From Vanilla planifolia (Eukaryota; Streptophyta; Magnoliopsida; Asparagales; Orchidaceae), in assembly GCA_023846275.1 (NCBI GenBank), contig JAIUJO010000087.1, forward strand, positions 1,046,001 through 1,110,000: a DNA stretch of 64,000 bases. Reading direction: 5' to 3'. Below, one piece after another: positions 23,028 through 37,100 of the stretch. The translations under genes were made by a program, and so were the position numbers. The notes under the pieces were generated by a model, which made no database searches, had not been told where the DNA came from, and was given only the letters and a program-made list of their open reading frames with translations. Positions within the stretch are counted from its first letter, which is position 1, and each line of letters begins with the position of its first letter.

Positions 23028-24399
23028 ATGGCAAATAATGCTTTTTAATTTAAGCAAATTATCTTTAACAAGATTAGTGTTAATTAAGTTATTACTAAAG
23101 GTTTTAGGTAGTTCAGAGATGTAGCTAATGAAAGAAAAATGGAGGGAGAGAAGGAGAAAAAGAGAAAATATAGAGAAGAGGGAAGAACAAAATTTTAATT
23201 CAAGAGGACAAAAAGAAAGAGAAGAAAAAAATTGTGTTGGTCATAAGGAGAGAAGCAAGGAAGACAAAAATGAGACTTACTATTACTATAAGAACAAAGA
23301 AATGGAAGAACGTACTAGAAAGCAACCACAATGAGTGAAAATAGGGCAAAAAAGTTGAATTTATATTTTTTATTGAATTTATTCATTTTAATAAAGGAAT
23401 TAGAGGGTTTATTTTATTGTACAAGAATGCTATGTAATTAATTATGGGGGTTTAGAGTTGTCTTATAGTCAAATATAGTTGAGTTTAAGCCTTATGGTTT
23501 TGTTTGGAGGCAAGTCTATTATATTATTAGACTCAATATACAATATGATTATCAATAATTTGTTTAGGGAGTTAATTAACCTATCATACAATTAAGAGAA
23601 TATATAATACAATTATAGTTAAGTTGGTTCAAGAAGAAAGCTTATTGTGTGGTCCAACAATGTCGTCATATCATAGTTGGTGTGATCATATTGTACCATG
23701 GGATTCTCATACAATATGATTAGATAAAGGTCAAAGAGTAAGATGGGCTTCTGATAACCATATTTAGGGAGTTGAAGGAATCATACTATTTGACAGAGAG
23801 GCCATATAATACAACAAGTGAAGAATTAATAACAATGATTTAGTGAGATGCCAATTATACAATACAATGAGGGAATCATATAGTTTTTTTTATAGTGGAG
23901 AAATAGAGAGAATGCTTCGGGTTATATAATCTTAAAGAATTTTCGATATTTTTATTATTAAAGATTATATAGTAACTCATGTGCTTGCATCTATGAGTTT
24001 GTAGAAAAACTAAAAGAAGAGAAAAGTGTATTAAGAATCTTCACCTTAAATTTAGGTTGAAAAGTTTGATAATGGTAATATAAAAATAATATTAAATTAA
24101 TAGATAATTTATTCTTAAATTAAGATATCTTATATGTCATTTTATGTTGTCTATTTTGATATATGACATAGTTATCTAGATAAGAAGTATCTATATTACA
24201 TTGGCTCATAGTTTTCAAAATTCTGTGTATCTTTTATATGATGATTTTATGATAAGGTACATATATTAAATCATAGAGATAGCATGAGAAATAGTTTGTA
24301 TTAGAAATATAATATATATTTTTTATTTTTAGTTATGGCATGATATTTAAAATAAGTTTAGATTAACTAAAATTAAATAAAAAATAATATTTATTTTTG
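23028..24399 (+). repeat. repeat unit half A, copy 1
   Basis: This matches 27246-28625 in the same orientation, from atggcaaataat to aataaaaaataatatt, with many substitutions and small indels. It has no intact coding content; the Lys/Glu-rich open frame at 23128-23334 comes from a purine-rich patch and is disrupted in the other copy. Its right end is interrupted by the LTR at 24400. Confidence 0.85.
24395..24399. repeat. probable left target duplication (TTTTG) of the long-LTR copia element
   Basis: TTTTG before the left LTR pairs with TTTTC at 62668-62672 after the right LTR. The unoccupied repeat unit has TTTTC at the same place (28622-28626), so the left copy has probably changed its last base. 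Confidence 0.7.
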
Positions 24400-26302
24400 T
24401 GTTACACATTGTGTTTGATGAGTCAAGCATAAATTTTTATGTCTCATATGGTCTTGCTTGTAGTGAAATTGTTAATATTCAATTAATTCAAGTTATGAAC
24501 TTTAAATGTTTAAAATAGTGGTCTTCAAGACTCTTGGAGTGATGGTAAGCTTTAAGGAAATTGAAGGCATGCACCAAAATCTTTATACTTAAATATATCT
24601 TTATTTTTCTTGAATTTGCTATGTCCAAATTTTGAGATGATATGGCACACTAGTAGTATTTATATTTAAAAATGTTATAAGTTTAATAATTATTAAATTT
24701 TGATTTTTAAGCCAAGCATTATTGATGAAAATTGTAGACATCGATATTTTAACTTTTAAAATTATTTAGGATTAATTTTTCATGAATTTCTCTTCATAGT
24801 TATATAGGACACTTGTAATATTATCATAATATAAATTTTTTTTGTATACTTATATTCAAAACTTTGACACAAAAATTCTCACAAAACACTATAAAACCAC
24901 TTTAGTCTTGAGAATTTTCACTACAGCATTAGGCGGGTCGACCTGACCCGACGGCTGATCTGTCTAGGATTTAAGGTTTTAAAAAATAAAATAAAGTAAA
25001 AATTGTTTAACACACCCGAAAGGGGCGAGCGAAGCCCAAAGGCCACATGCAGAGTTGTTGAACGGAACAAGTGAGAAATTAGCCCTCAGCTACTAAACTG
25101 AACAAGTGCAAACTTAGCCTGCAGAGAAAGCTGACCAGAGCAAGCATGAAATCAAGCCAACTAAGACAGAATGATGAAATCTTGGTCTAGGAAGGGGGAG
25201 CCAACCCAAAATAGCTTGAGAGACTAATGAACTAAAAGTGTTATAGAGAGCAATGACAAAGACATTTGGGCGATGTGGGACTAAACTTCCACTCAATTGT
25301 CAAAGAAGATGGAAGGGCAGGTGCGATTGGATGGCTTAGATTAATCAAGAAAAATCATTGCATGATAACAAAGTAAAACGCCAAGCAGGAGATTCGAAAC
25401 CGAGCCAGATCTGCAAGAGGTTATGGAACCACTATAGTAAGTTTCTACTTTAGTTGATTTCTGGACAAATTATTTTAATACATCCAGGACAACCAATGCA
25501 CCATCCAATGGCCTAGATCAAGGCCGTCTAGATCCAATGGTAAGGATTGATCTCAAACGATTAATTCAAGATTCAATCAGAAGCATCCATTTTAGGCTCC
25601 AAATGGAACGGTGACTCCTTTGTGTCCGTTACCCAAACGGCTAGTTCATTTTAGAGTCCTTGGGGATGGATTTAGAGCTAAAATTAAGGTCTATAATTCG
25701 GAAATGATGAAGAACTCCTAGAGGATGTCGTTTCTAAGATTTCAAAGCATTCAAATCACAATTTCGAGTAATTTTAAGTGCATACTGTGCATCCAAAGTC
25801 ACAAAGTGAAAGCTGCAAAAAAGAACAAAAAATTGGAGCTTTTTGCTTCAACTTTTTTTCAATCTCTATACGTCCCTCTTTAGGTATTATGTGTGTCTCA
25901 TATTTCTCTTAAAATTGTCTTAAGTTTTGCCAATTTTTTGTATTTCTTTCTTTGGGGTAAGGGTATCTTGGCAATTGTGCAAAAGCCTGAGGTTTGAGTT
26001 GAGCCCGAAAAAGTCAAGTTGGTTTGGGATTAGTCGTAGGTAAAATCCTAAGTAGATTTGAGGTGAATCATACGAAAAACCTAGCTTGTAATTTGGTGAT
26101 TTTAGTGTTCTTTTCACAACACCAGTTCGGGGTGGATGTAGGCTCCATTTTAGTAGAGCCACCTTAAAAATCTTGTGTACTACTATTTCTTATTCTTGCT
26201 TAAAAGATTTAAGTTTTAATTGAAACCAAAAATCGAAAGAAAATTTTATTTTCCACAATTCACCCCCCTCTTGTGGGACTGTCTTAAGCACAAAGAACTT
26301 CA
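24400..26302 (+). repeat. 5' LTR of long-LTR copia element
   Basis: 1903 bp, beginning TGTTACACATTGTGTTTGATG and ending CACAAAGAACTTCA. It aligns to 60632-62667 over the full length with frequent substitutions. The size difference is mainly one duplication of about 134 bp in the right copy. The TATA region near 25691 (ctataattcg) is degraded compared with the right LTR. LTRs of 1 to 2 kb are typical of Sireviruses. Confidence 0.9.
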
Positions 26303-26320
26303 ATTGATATCAAAGAGAGG
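26303..26320 (+). other. degenerate primer binding site
   Basis: ATTGATATCAAAGAGAGG follows the LTR directly and resembles the initiator tRNA-Met complementary sequence (TGGTATCAGAGC) with several transitions. Confidence 0.55.
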
Positions 26321-26414
26321 AATCCTAAACTACGTGAGGAACATCACGTGGTAGATACACTAGTACTAAGTGAAGGCTTTCTCACATTCTGTGTTTTTGT
26401 GATTTTTTGTATTA

Positions 26415-27245
26415 TGGCTTCCTCTTTGGTTAATATGGGTGCAACCTTGTGAAGGTTTTTCTTCAATTAGGCCTCCCTTGTTTAAAGGAGAATTTTATTT
26501 ATATTGGAAAAACCATTTTAGAATTTTTATTCAATCTATCAATTTAGATTTATAGGAAGTTATGACTAAGCCTTGTGAACTTCCTACAAATCCTTTCATT
26601 AATGAAGTCAACCCTTTGGTGAGCTTAATGTTGAGCATAAATCATTGGCTCAATTGAATGCTAGGGCCTTGAACTATCTTCATTATGGAATTTCTCCTAG
26701 TGAATTTACACAAATTATAAATTTGCATAAGACATTTGAGGCATGGAAAAAACTTGAAGTAACTTATGAGGGCACCTCACAATTGAAAGAGACAAAGATC
26801 AACATCCTCACCCATGACTATGAGATTTTTAGAATGAATCCTAGTGAGAGTATTAAAAGTATGGCTTTAAGATTTAATGACCTAACAAATGGCTTCAAAA
26901 ATCTTGGAAGGGCATTCTCAAATGGTGACCTTGTAAGGAAAATTTTGAGAACCCTTCCAAAGGAATATGATCTCCTTGCAATGACTATTAAAGCGGTTAA
27001 AGATGTCAACAAACTTTCATTGGATGAACTCCTTGGGGAACTTCTTACTATCAAAATAGAGATGACTAGGAGACTTACAGAAGAGGCTTCTACAAGCATG
27101 TTAAAGCATGAAAGGAAGAAGGAAGAACCCATGGCCTTCAAAGCCAACAAGTGTGATTCGGATTCCACTTCTACCTCTTCCACGGATTTGGAGGATGAGG
27201 TAAGTTCTCATGCTAATGGTTTAGCACAAAATTTTGCAAAAATAT
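26415..27245 (+). pseudogene. copia gag remnant, copy 1
   Basis: MASSLVNMGA at 26415, a stop, then RPPLFKGE and FIQSINLDL lead to the open frame 26645-27256. That frame contains KTFEAWKKLEVTYEGTSQLK, YEIFRMNPSESIKSMALRF, LPKEYDLLAMTIKAVKDV and LSLDELLGELLT, the usual UBN2-type gag order. The protein would package element RNA. Stops and frameshifts break the N-terminal 75 codons. Homology to the second gag copy (58012-58750) ends where repeat unit A begins, so the zinc knuckle is missing. The last codons of the open frame (IYGK) already belong to the adjoining repeat. Confidence 0.85.
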
Positions 27246-29238
27246 ATGGCAAATAATACTTTTTAAATTAAGCTAATTTTCTTTAATAAAATTAGTGTTA
27301 AATAAGCTTTTACTAAAAGTTTTAGGTAGTTTAGAGATGTAGCTAATGAAAGAAAAGTGGAGGAAGAGAAGAAGAAAAAGATAAAATAAAGAGAAGAGGG
27401 AAGAAGAAAGTCTCAATTAAAGAGAACAGCAAGAAAGAGAAGAAAAAATTGTGTTGGTCACAAGGAGAATAGTAAAGAAGACAAAAAAATCTCACTATTA
27501 CTATAAGAATCAAGAAGGGGACGAACGTACTAGAAAGCTACTACAATGAGTGAAAATAGAAAGGTTGAAATGATATTTTTTTATTGAATTTATTCATTTT
27601 TTATAAATGAATTAGTGGTTTTATTTTATTGTACAAGTTGAGAATGCTATGATAATTAATTATGGGGGTTTAAAGTTGTCTTATTATAAAATATAATTGA
27701 ATTTAGGCCTTATGATTTTTTTTGGAGGTGAGACTACTATATGATTAAACTCAATATACAATATGATTATCAATAATTTGTTTAATGAGTTAATAAACAT
27801 ATCATACAATTAATAGAATATATAATACAATTGGAGCTAAGCTGGTTCAAGAAGAAAGGTTATTGTGTGGTCCAATAATCTCATCATATCATAGTTGGAG
27901 CGATCATACTCTACCTTGAGCTTCTCATACAATATGATTAGATAAAGGTCAAAGAGTGAGATGCGATTCTAGTAGCCATATATAGAGAGTTGAAGGAATC
28001 ACACTGTTTGATGGAGAGGCCATATAATACAATAAGTGAAGAATTAATAACAATGATTTAGTGATATGCAAATTGTAAAACACGATGGGGGAATCATATG
28101 TAGTTGATGTTTTTGTAGTAGAAGAGAAAGTAGAGAGAATACTTTGGGTTATATAATCTTAAGGAATTTTTGATATTTTCATTATTAAAGATTATATAGT
28201 AACTCATGTGTATGCATCTATGACCTTGTTGAAAAATGAAAATAAAAGGAAAGTGGATTACGAATCTTCACCTTAAATTTAGATAGAAAAGTTTGATAAC
28301 GATAAAATAAATATAATATTAAATTAATAGATAATTTATTCTTAAATTAAAATATCTTATAAGCCATTTTATATTGCATATTTTTATGTTTGACATAGTT
28401 ATCTTGATAATAAGTATTTGTATTACTTTGGCTCATAGTTTTTAAATTTTTGTGGATCTTTTATATGTTTATTTTAAGATAAGGTACATACTTTAAATCT
28501 TATAGATAGCATGAGAAATAGTTTATATTGCAAATATAATATAGAGATTTTATTTTAAGTTATGGCATGATGCTTAAAATAAGTTTAGATTAACAAAAAT
28601 TAAATAAAAAATAATATTGAGTTTTCTTGAAACATTATCCTCATGTTATATGAAGATTTAGTTCCATTGGAATGTGTAGGGTGTTCAAGATACTTATTGG
28701 ATATTGGCTCATCACAATATTTAGTGTCATTAATACATTGTGTTTTGTGGCTTAGGTATTAGTGAAGACCTTGTACCTAAATGTATAATTATGATAATAT
28801 TATAATAAATCCTCTTATGAAAGTAAAACTGTTATTTTATAGTAAAAATTATGGAAGAGATTGTTATAATCATTTATCCAAACTAGATAAGGTTGTCTTG
28901 ACAATCAAGTATGTTATCCTTGTAAGTGTCAAATATATGACCCTTAGTAACCAACTTCTTGAGGATGCTGGTTGCTTTAGATTACTTCATTAAATAGCTT
29001 AGTTAACTTGTCTAACAATTGAATCCAATTATTAATCTCAATGTTATCAGTTGTTTCATTATCAATCATCTTTGTCTCTTTGCAACACATGTACAATAAG
29101 GCAATCATGTTGCTTGATTTGCATAAGATTGGAGCATAGTTATGGTGACCAAGCATGACTTTCTTGAGATCGGGTGTCACATCCTCTATTTTTTTTATTT
29201 TTAAAATGTACTTTTTATTGAAATTAAAATAAATACAT
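27246..29238 (+). repeat. repeat unit A+B, uninterrupted copy
   Basis: The left 1.38 kb matches 23028-24399 and the right 0.6 kb matches 62668-63303. Here the two halves are joined without the retrotransposon, so 28622-28626 (TTTTC) preserves the empty target site. A short protein-like stretch in half B at 28781-28975 (RDCYNHLSKLDKVVLTIKY) recurs in the other copy but has no recognised family. Half B ends in TGTCACATCCTC, which resembles the first bases of some gypsy LTRs, so the unit may itself be old retroelement sequence. Confidence 0.85.
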
Positions 29239-29239
29239 T

Positions 29240-32200
29240 TTAAAATGTACTTTTTATTTGCATAAGATTTTTGCCTGTTTTACGAAAATCCCTACATCTT
29301 TAATACTTTAAATAAATTATTATTTTAAAATTTAATAAATATGTAATAAATAAAAAAAATATAAATTAAAAAATATAGTACAAAAAAATCAAATAAAATC
29401 AGTTAAAAAACTTTTAAAAATAAAAATATTTAGAACAGTTAAAAGATAAATATTTAATATGATAAAACTTATCGGGGCGAGTGAAACCAAGTTTGTTCTC
29501 TCATAATCTTTCCTTATTTTGAATTACTTCAAAAATATTAATTTAAATAAATATTAAAAAAATAAATTAATATTTCAAAATTTAATAAATCTAAAATATG
29601 ATAAATTAAAAAATATAATATAACTAAATCAAATGAAATTGAGTGTAACATCATGGTTCATCAAATAAGATATAAATCAAAATGTCTCGTAAGCAATTCA
29701 AAAAGCCAAGAAATGAAACATTTGAAAATATAAAAATAAATATTAAAATGAAAATAGCTCTTTCAAATGAGTCTAATGATATTTGTTATATTTTGATTAG
29801 GCATTATATAGGATTATTGTGAATTATCAAGAAAAATAAGCATATATATTAAAATAATAATATAAAAGAAGAAAAATAAGCTTGTTTAAATGACTCTAGT
29901 GACTTTTGTTATAAAAGAAGAAAATAATAAATAATAATAACAATAAAACTTTTCAAAATTAAGAAAACATATATAAAAGTAGAAATGAGATAAATCAAAT
30001 CAAGATAATCTGACCAAATCAAAGTGATGTAATCCTGATAGGAGAGGTGACTTAAGGTTATATAGTAATATAACTAAATTAAAACAAACAATTTGAAAAA
30101 ATAAGATAATTGTATTGAAAAATGTCATTATAAGATACCAAGGTGATAAGGTATGGTATCCTCGATAACCAAGTCATGTATAAGTCAAAAAATATTTTAA
30201 AACATGCAAAAATCTTAGAAAAAATATTTAAAAATATAAAAACAAAATATTTAATTAAAGAGTGCTCAGTGAGATGAGACTAACATGGTTTTTTTAGTCT
30301 TAATTAAGCCTTATTTAGTATTACTACAAATTATCAATATAAATAATCACAAAATAATAATATTTTATTATTTAAATATTTAATGAAGATATATTAAAGC
30401 AAAGCTGATATAAATAAAAGTTATGCAACTAAACCAAATCGAAATGATATATATGCCATATGATAGGAAATTTGAGTCGCATATCAATATAGCCAAATCA
30501 ATGTGAAAAATTTGTAGAAATGAGATAAATTTTACGAGAAAGTTGTATTCAATTATACAAATCCAAATATCTTAAAAAGCAATCAAAAATATGAAAATAA
30601 AATATTTTAAAATTCAAAAATGTATATTTAATAAAATAGATGTCGTGTAGACGAGTTTAGTAATATTTATTTCATCTTGGTCTAACTTAGCTTGGAATTA
30701 TTATAAATTGTAAAGACAAATAAGAGAAAATATGTATTAATGATGAAAAGTTTATAAATAAAAATAATAAAATATGGCCAAATCAAAGTGATGTTAAGTT
30801 TACATGAGTGGATAATTTGAGTTTTATAGAAATATAACCAAATAAAAGTGAAACATTTCAAGAAATCCAAATATGATACAAATCCAAATATCATAAAAAG
30901 AGAAGAAAAGTCTTAGAAAATAAAATATTTTAAAATTCAAAATTGTCTTTTTAATAAAATAGATATCTTGTGGACGAGTTCAATAATATTTGTTTTTTAT
31001 TGGTCAGACTTAGCTTGGAATTACTGTAAAATGAAATGATCAATAAGAGTAAATATGTATTAATATTAAAGAAAAATATTTGATCAAATGAGCAAAATTA
31101 TTTAAAAAAACTTGTATGGTAAAGTTGCAAGGTACCAAGGAGATCAAGTATAACATCCTCAATGATGGAATCAAGTATGAGTAAAAATATCTTATAAAGT
31201 AAGAAAAAATATGATAAAAAATATAAAAAAAATATTAAAATAAATATTTAATTAGATAGAGCATATTGAGTAAAATAAAACCAACATTTTTTTTCATCTC
31301 GTTCAAAACACATTTTATAGAAAATATGAATTACAAAAAAAAATAAGCATAAATAATAATAATTTATCATCTTAATAATAAGTAAATATATATTATAATT
31401 GAAATGAGTTAAATTAAAATATTGTATTACAACTAATAAAAGTGATTAAAAGGTCACATTGGAGGCGATGTAAAGTTAATAAGTCATATAACCTAATCAA
31501 ATAAAAAAATTTGTAGAAAAGTTATAAAAATTATAGAAAAATTGTGATCCAAGATTCTAAGAAGATCTAATGTAGTATCATTGACTATCACATTTCGTTT
31601 AGATTGAAATGACTTGCAAAGCATATAAACACTTTTGAAAATAATTTTTTTAAATTATAAGAAATGAATTTTAATTGAGTGGAACTCTATAAGACGACAA
31701 TAATGGTATTTGTTTCATCTCCATTGAAACTTATTTATAATTTTTTGAAATTACCAAAGTAATTAAATAAAAGTAATAAATAATTTTTATTTTAATATTA
31801 TGCAAATATATGTTAAAGCTAAAGTGAGATAAATTAAAATAATGTAATACAACAAGACCATAGAGTTGTAAGGTTAAAGAGAGAAGATTTAGAGCTTCAT
31901 AGAAATATAAGAAAATCAAAGCAAACAATTTAAAGAATTGAAATAAATTGTATAAGAACATTTAATTTCAAGTTGATTTGGTGGTTGGTGTAACATTATC
32001 AATCATCAAATTAGGTAGAAAATAAAATACCTCGTAAAGAGTGCAAAATGATTGAAAATAAAATATTTAAAAATAATTAAAAATATTTTTTAATTAAATG
32101 GTAACCATGAAGTCGAGTTTAATGACTTTTATTTAATATTAATCAGACCTCATATTTTATTTTTAAGAAATATCAGAATAAAAGAGCATAAATAATCATA

Positions 32201-33130
32201 AGCTATTACTTTATTACTAAATAAATAATTATTAAACTCATAATGATACAAAATTAAAGCAATATAATATAAGAAAATCAAGAACATATGAATGTAGTAG
32301 AAGAGACAAAGTTTACGAGAATGTTGCATTCAAATTTAGTCAAGAGAATGAATGTAACTTTCATCATTATCAAATTATGTAAGAATTATAATATTTTTAT
32401 TAGGAATACAAAAATATCAAGTTAAAAATATTTTACATTTCAAAAATAAATAACTTTTTAAATATTATATATATATATATATATAATAAAACCAAATCGA
32501 TGTGAATGCCCTACGAGGGTTATTTAGAGTATCATTATAATACAAGAAAATCTAAGTGAAAACTTGAAACAATGATATAAATTGTATGACAAAGTTAGTC
32601 TCCAAGATGTTAGGATGTCTAGTGTAACATAATCAATAGTCGAATCATATATGAATGAAAACATTTGGTAAAGTATACCAAAATACTTAAAAAAATTTTT
32701 AAAAATATCAAAAAGAATAATTCACTTGATAGAGCTCATGAAGACGAATCCAAAGATGTGTGTTGTTTATTGATCAAAACTAGTTTAAAAAACCTTTACA
32801 TAAGGAAAGTAAGTAAAGATAAATCATAATAAATTATAATTTTATTGTAAAGGAAATATATATTAAAGAAGAAATGTGATATATTGAAGAAATGTAGTGT
32901 AACAAAATCAATGTGATTTAAATGTCATATGACATGTGATTTAGAGTTACATTATAATATAAAAAAAATCAAAATAAAACATTTGATGAAATGATATAAA
33001 CTATATCTGAAAGTTATATTCCATTATACAATGGTGATTGGGTATAATATTCTTGATCAACAAGTTAGATATGAGCAATGGAGATTGGGTATAATACAAT
33101 GGAGACTGGCTTAGTAAAAATTCTTATTGA
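29240..33130 (+). repeat. decayed tandem array, units of about 420 bp
   Basis: Two phrases recur in alternation across nearly 4 kb. One is a 'gt(a/g)taacat..tcaat.atc.aat.a.gtatgagtaaaa' type phrase, near 29641, 30150, 31145, 31570, 31990, 32350, 32615 and 33040. The other is a 'gacgagttYaataatatttgttt' phrase, near 30649, 30975, 31692, 32112 and 32736. A third, 'aaaatattttaaaattcaaaa', occurs at 30598 and 30922. Spacings cluster near 415-425 bases with shorter ones at 265-375. The units are strongly diverged, all in one orientation, and carry no open frames. This fits an old satellite-like or retroelement-derived tandem array; no telomere or centromere motif is visible. Confidence 0.65.
32465..32485. 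repeat. (AT)n microsatellite
   Basis: About ten uninterrupted AT dinucleotides within the decayed tandem array. Confidence 0.8.
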
Positions 33131-34100
33131 GTGAAATTATAAAAAACATTAAGTAATAACTTGGGGTCTCCAAGGTCGAGGATCACAAAAGAGGACAAGA
33201 AAAACCAGGAGAATAAACTAAAATTCTATTTCTCTTTAGAAAAGTGTTTGTTCTTCAAGTAGGAAGATTTATTGCCTTAAATTAAATCATAAGTGTCACT
33301 TCCTATTAGAGTTTGTGCATCTACAATGAATGACCAAATATTATCTTTCTTCTTTTATTTCCTAGGAGGTTGTGTTGCATGTGGCTCCACAAGACATTGT
33401 CAAAAGGATAGTGAAACTTTACACATACCTCCATAGGTGCCAACATTGCCAGAAGTATTGTCTTGAGGGCAATGGGGTTTATGATTAATGCACAAGACAT
33501 GGGTACGAGATGGATGAATCATGTGCATTATCTCCTTAGGCGATCGCATTGCTAGCGATGACAACTAACACTTAATTGTCGAACCTCAAGCTGTTGGATT
33601 TTTGGAATCTAACATTAAGCAAAAGAATATCAAGAGATTGACTTTTATCATAAGATCCACAAACTTTACATCTTTATTATCTACAATAACTATATTGTAG
33701 ACTTATGACAAAAAACTTTGTTGCACATTTATGCGATTTAAAATTTGATAAATTTTATCCATAAAGATGTGTTTATTGATAGATTATTATATAATAACAA
33801 TATAATAAAAAATATTATTTTTATCAAAATTTAGTTATATTACCCCAATCTTTTAATTAAATATATTATTAAATTTATTTTTTTTAAAATATTTTAAAAA
33901 TTTTAATCCCATACTAATGCGTAGAGCAATCCTAATGTTGCCAATCTAATTCAAAATAATGCTCCCTTCTTTTGTTTAATAAATTATTAATATCTAGCAA
34001 TTATCTTTTGTATTTAAAAATTTGCCATCCCGAAACTGCATAAGCTCCTTAGCTTGGTTCTTCTGAGTTTCTGTTCGGCGGTTTTGTTAATTGATCTATA
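33131..34100. other. spacer, no gene seen
   Basis: A slightly GC-richer patch at 33170-33600 contains no frame with recognisable protein similarity. The remainder is AT-rich. Confidence 0.4.
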
Positions 34101-34139
34101 GAACTGACGACATTGGCGAACCTCCTCTTACCGGATTCC

Positions 34140-37100
34140 TTCTTTAGATCTCGAAAGGTAGCCGGTAGGCCGAGCCTTCCTTTGCTTCAATCCAGGATGA
34201 AGCTGGACCGAGAAGGAAACGAGGCGAAGCATCTCCTTATCTATGACCACTTCGAATAGTCCCTACATCTCTTCCTTCAGCAATTCTCGCTCAGTTCGTC
34301 ATCGGAGCTGGTGGTCTCGAAGCATCTCGGTGACCTTACGATGTTCCTGGTGCACATGACCCCATACTATCCCCGATGCCTCACTGAATTTCCTCATTAG
34401 TCTCTCATCTCCTTCAATCCGATGTTAGGACCCTCCCGACTTCCCTTCGTTCCAATCTAGCACAAGCCATCTTCCTCCTTGTCAATAAGAAGGTTCGATA
34501 TTTTATTTATTTTTTTTGGACGAATCTGTTATGGTGTTCGGTACTCTTCAATTTGGAGGAGGGCTACCATTATTTAGTATATTTTGGTTCAACATTTTAA
34601 TGGGTGGAAATATCTTTTGTTTGTTCTGGTTAAAGTTATATTTTGAACTGGGCATTGGAGAAAATTGGAAACTTCCACTTCATTGAGCTTTAAGAGAAGA
34701 TTATAATTGTTGATAAGTTGTTAGAATTGATTAGGCCTTTCTAATTGTTGATCAAGGTAAAAGTTTGATTTCCTTCTACAAAGGACAAAACAAGCATTTT
34801 TTCTTATGATTTCTTAAATATAGAATCTTAACTATTTCTTATAAGGATGTATATTTCTTTTGCTAGATTCTTATATTAAAAAGGTTTAGGCTGCCAACAC
34901 TAAATTCATATTTCGTTATTCTAATTATAAGAATAGTCCTTTAACACATCAAGTGAGGTCAGATACATTGATTCTAAGATGCTATTGTTTCTATTCATTA
35001 ATTGCTTTTCTTCTAGATCTCAAGTTGTTAAAGCCATTTCTAATAGTCAAGTCATATTTCTTGTTCTAAATTTTTACTTTTTTATAAGAAAGATTTCAGT
35101 AATCTACGTCTCTGATAGAATCACAAAGTGAACTTCTTAATATAACCAAACCATCTAGATTGATTTTCTTTAGAATTGTCTTCAATTGGTAGAATGCCAA
35201 CTTTCTCCTTTATAGTAAGTTACTCTTCAAACTTAAAAGCTTTATCTCGATAACAATTATTCTATTTATGTGTTTGTACTCACACATTGAAAATTGATAC
35301 CATTTAATCTTATAAATTTGCCTTTATTCTTAAGTGTGATATTTTGATTGAACAACACTTAGAAATATGTTTTATTTTCATCTTATTTGTTCAATGCTTG
35401 GATCATATTAGTGACATTTTTGTTAATTTCTTTATCATTTTGAGGTATAGGTTCAAAATAAGTAAATTTTGTATTATTTCTTTTTTTATGATAACTATTA
35501 CAATCAATATGTTTTTAGAATTACTTGTCTAAATATTAATTCGATATATTTATTATAAGACCTAAAAATGCGATACCATTTAAACATCATAGTCATTGTT
35601 CATAGACTCAGTTTTGTTTTATCTATTTGCATAGTCTCAGTTTTGCTTTATCTTTTTGCTTAGTCTTATCAATTGACATTAAATTATTAGCAAAATGCAT
35701 ATTAATTATTTATCTTGAATTTTATAATTACATCAATAATTAGTGTAAAATTGAAGCTGTCTTTCATTACTTATGTTGTCAGAAAGTTTGATGAAAGAAG
35801 AAGTGCAAAAGTACTTATGAAGCATCATCTTTTTATGTGCAAAAATGGGAGTTGTGAGAAATTTTAAAAATGTTTTTGATGCTTTTGGTGCACAGGTAGA
35901 TAAAATTTTTGAAATTAAGTTTACGAACACATCCAAGGACTTAAAGGAAAGTCATAATGAAATTTGATTGTAATTAAGAAATCTTTAATATGTTCTCCTT
36001 AGGTGTACGAAATTATTTTTAAGATATGCAATTTTAATTTCTTTTTATTCATTTCTAATACCTTATCAATGAAAAGCCTCCTTATACACTCATTATTGCT
36101 TTGTTATACACGTTTTTAATAATTTCAATATGTCCAATGCTAGCTTCTTTTTTTCCATTTCTAATGCCTTTTCGAGCATGTGAGAGAAATATTATAATAA
36201 ATAATTTATTTGAGTTCATGATGATTCTCTTGTAGAATTAATAAAATATTTTTTGTTCCTTGAAATAATAATAAGAAATTGTTACAATTATTTTATGTTC
36301 TTCATTAAGCTCTTTAATCTCATAATAAACATTCATTATGTTATCTTTCATAGACTTACACAAAATTGTACTAACTAATTACTATTTAAATTCTTACTTG
36401 AGTATTGAAGTTTGAATCCTAAAAATGGTAGTACCTTGGTTTTCTGACAATGTGCCTAGTTTATTGAACAATAGTAACGTTTATCTTCTGATGAATCGTG
36501 ATATCAATTAACTTAGTCAAATTTATGATTTAATTCTAGCTTCTTGAAATTATTTCTTTATATGTTTCCAAGCATGATGTTGTAGGAATCCTTACTTTTT
36601 TTCAATTAACTCATTGTTGATATAACCATCTTTGTTAATCTATTAGTATATTTAGACAATATAACACATTGCTTCTTGGAAGTCCTAAGCATTAGATTTA
36701 ACACAATTTTAGACATACATTGCCATGGGTTGGCTACCTTGAGGGCAATGGAGAGGGACAAGTCATAGAAATAGATGGTTGGCAGGCATCCGAGATAAAT
36801 GGAAAGATACAACATAGAGTTGCCTAGAGGCCAACTGTAAGAATTGGGAAGGAGAGATGGATAAGTGGGGTTTTTAAGTATATACTATAAGCTAAGAGAA
36901 ATGGCCTATGTGAAATATTTTACCAACTTCAAATTCCTAGATAAAAGCTGTGAAAGTTTATGGGCTTAAACCAAATGATCTTAAAACAACAAAAATGGAA
37001 TTCTTTTCATAGTACTATTTAGTATTGCAAGAGTTATGTTGTTCCAATGATTATAGAGAAATTAAAGTTCTTTAGCATGTTATTGATTTTTCTTGTTTTT

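Larger units (their letters stand above)
24400..27245 (+). mobile_element. long-LTR copia (Sirevirus-like) element, 5' part
   Basis: It comprises the 5' LTR (24400-26302), a primer-binding-site region, and gag up to about 27245, where homology stops abruptly at the start of repeat unit A+B. Protease and pol are absent. The matching 3' part lies at 58012-62667. The flanks of the two parts are the two halves of one repeat unit, so both appear to come from one insertion that was later pulled apart. Confidence 0.85.

Noticed and set aside
23128..23334. Lys/Glu/Arg-rich open frame of 68 codons
   Set aside because: Lies in a purine-rich patch of repeat half A and is disrupted in the second copy (27346-27550).
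25375..25400. TTCGAAA-containing phrase resembling a tRNA T-arm (also about 61755)
   Set aside because: Part of the LTR in both copies; no acceptor stem or anticodon arm could be built around it.
26818..27183. Minus-strand 121-codon open frame
   Set aside because: Antisense shadow of the copia gag frame 26645-27256.
36606..36815. Minus-strand frame briefly resembling the copia 'CPKTPEE' region
   Set aside because: Only a few residues fit and no neighbouring copia motif could be found.
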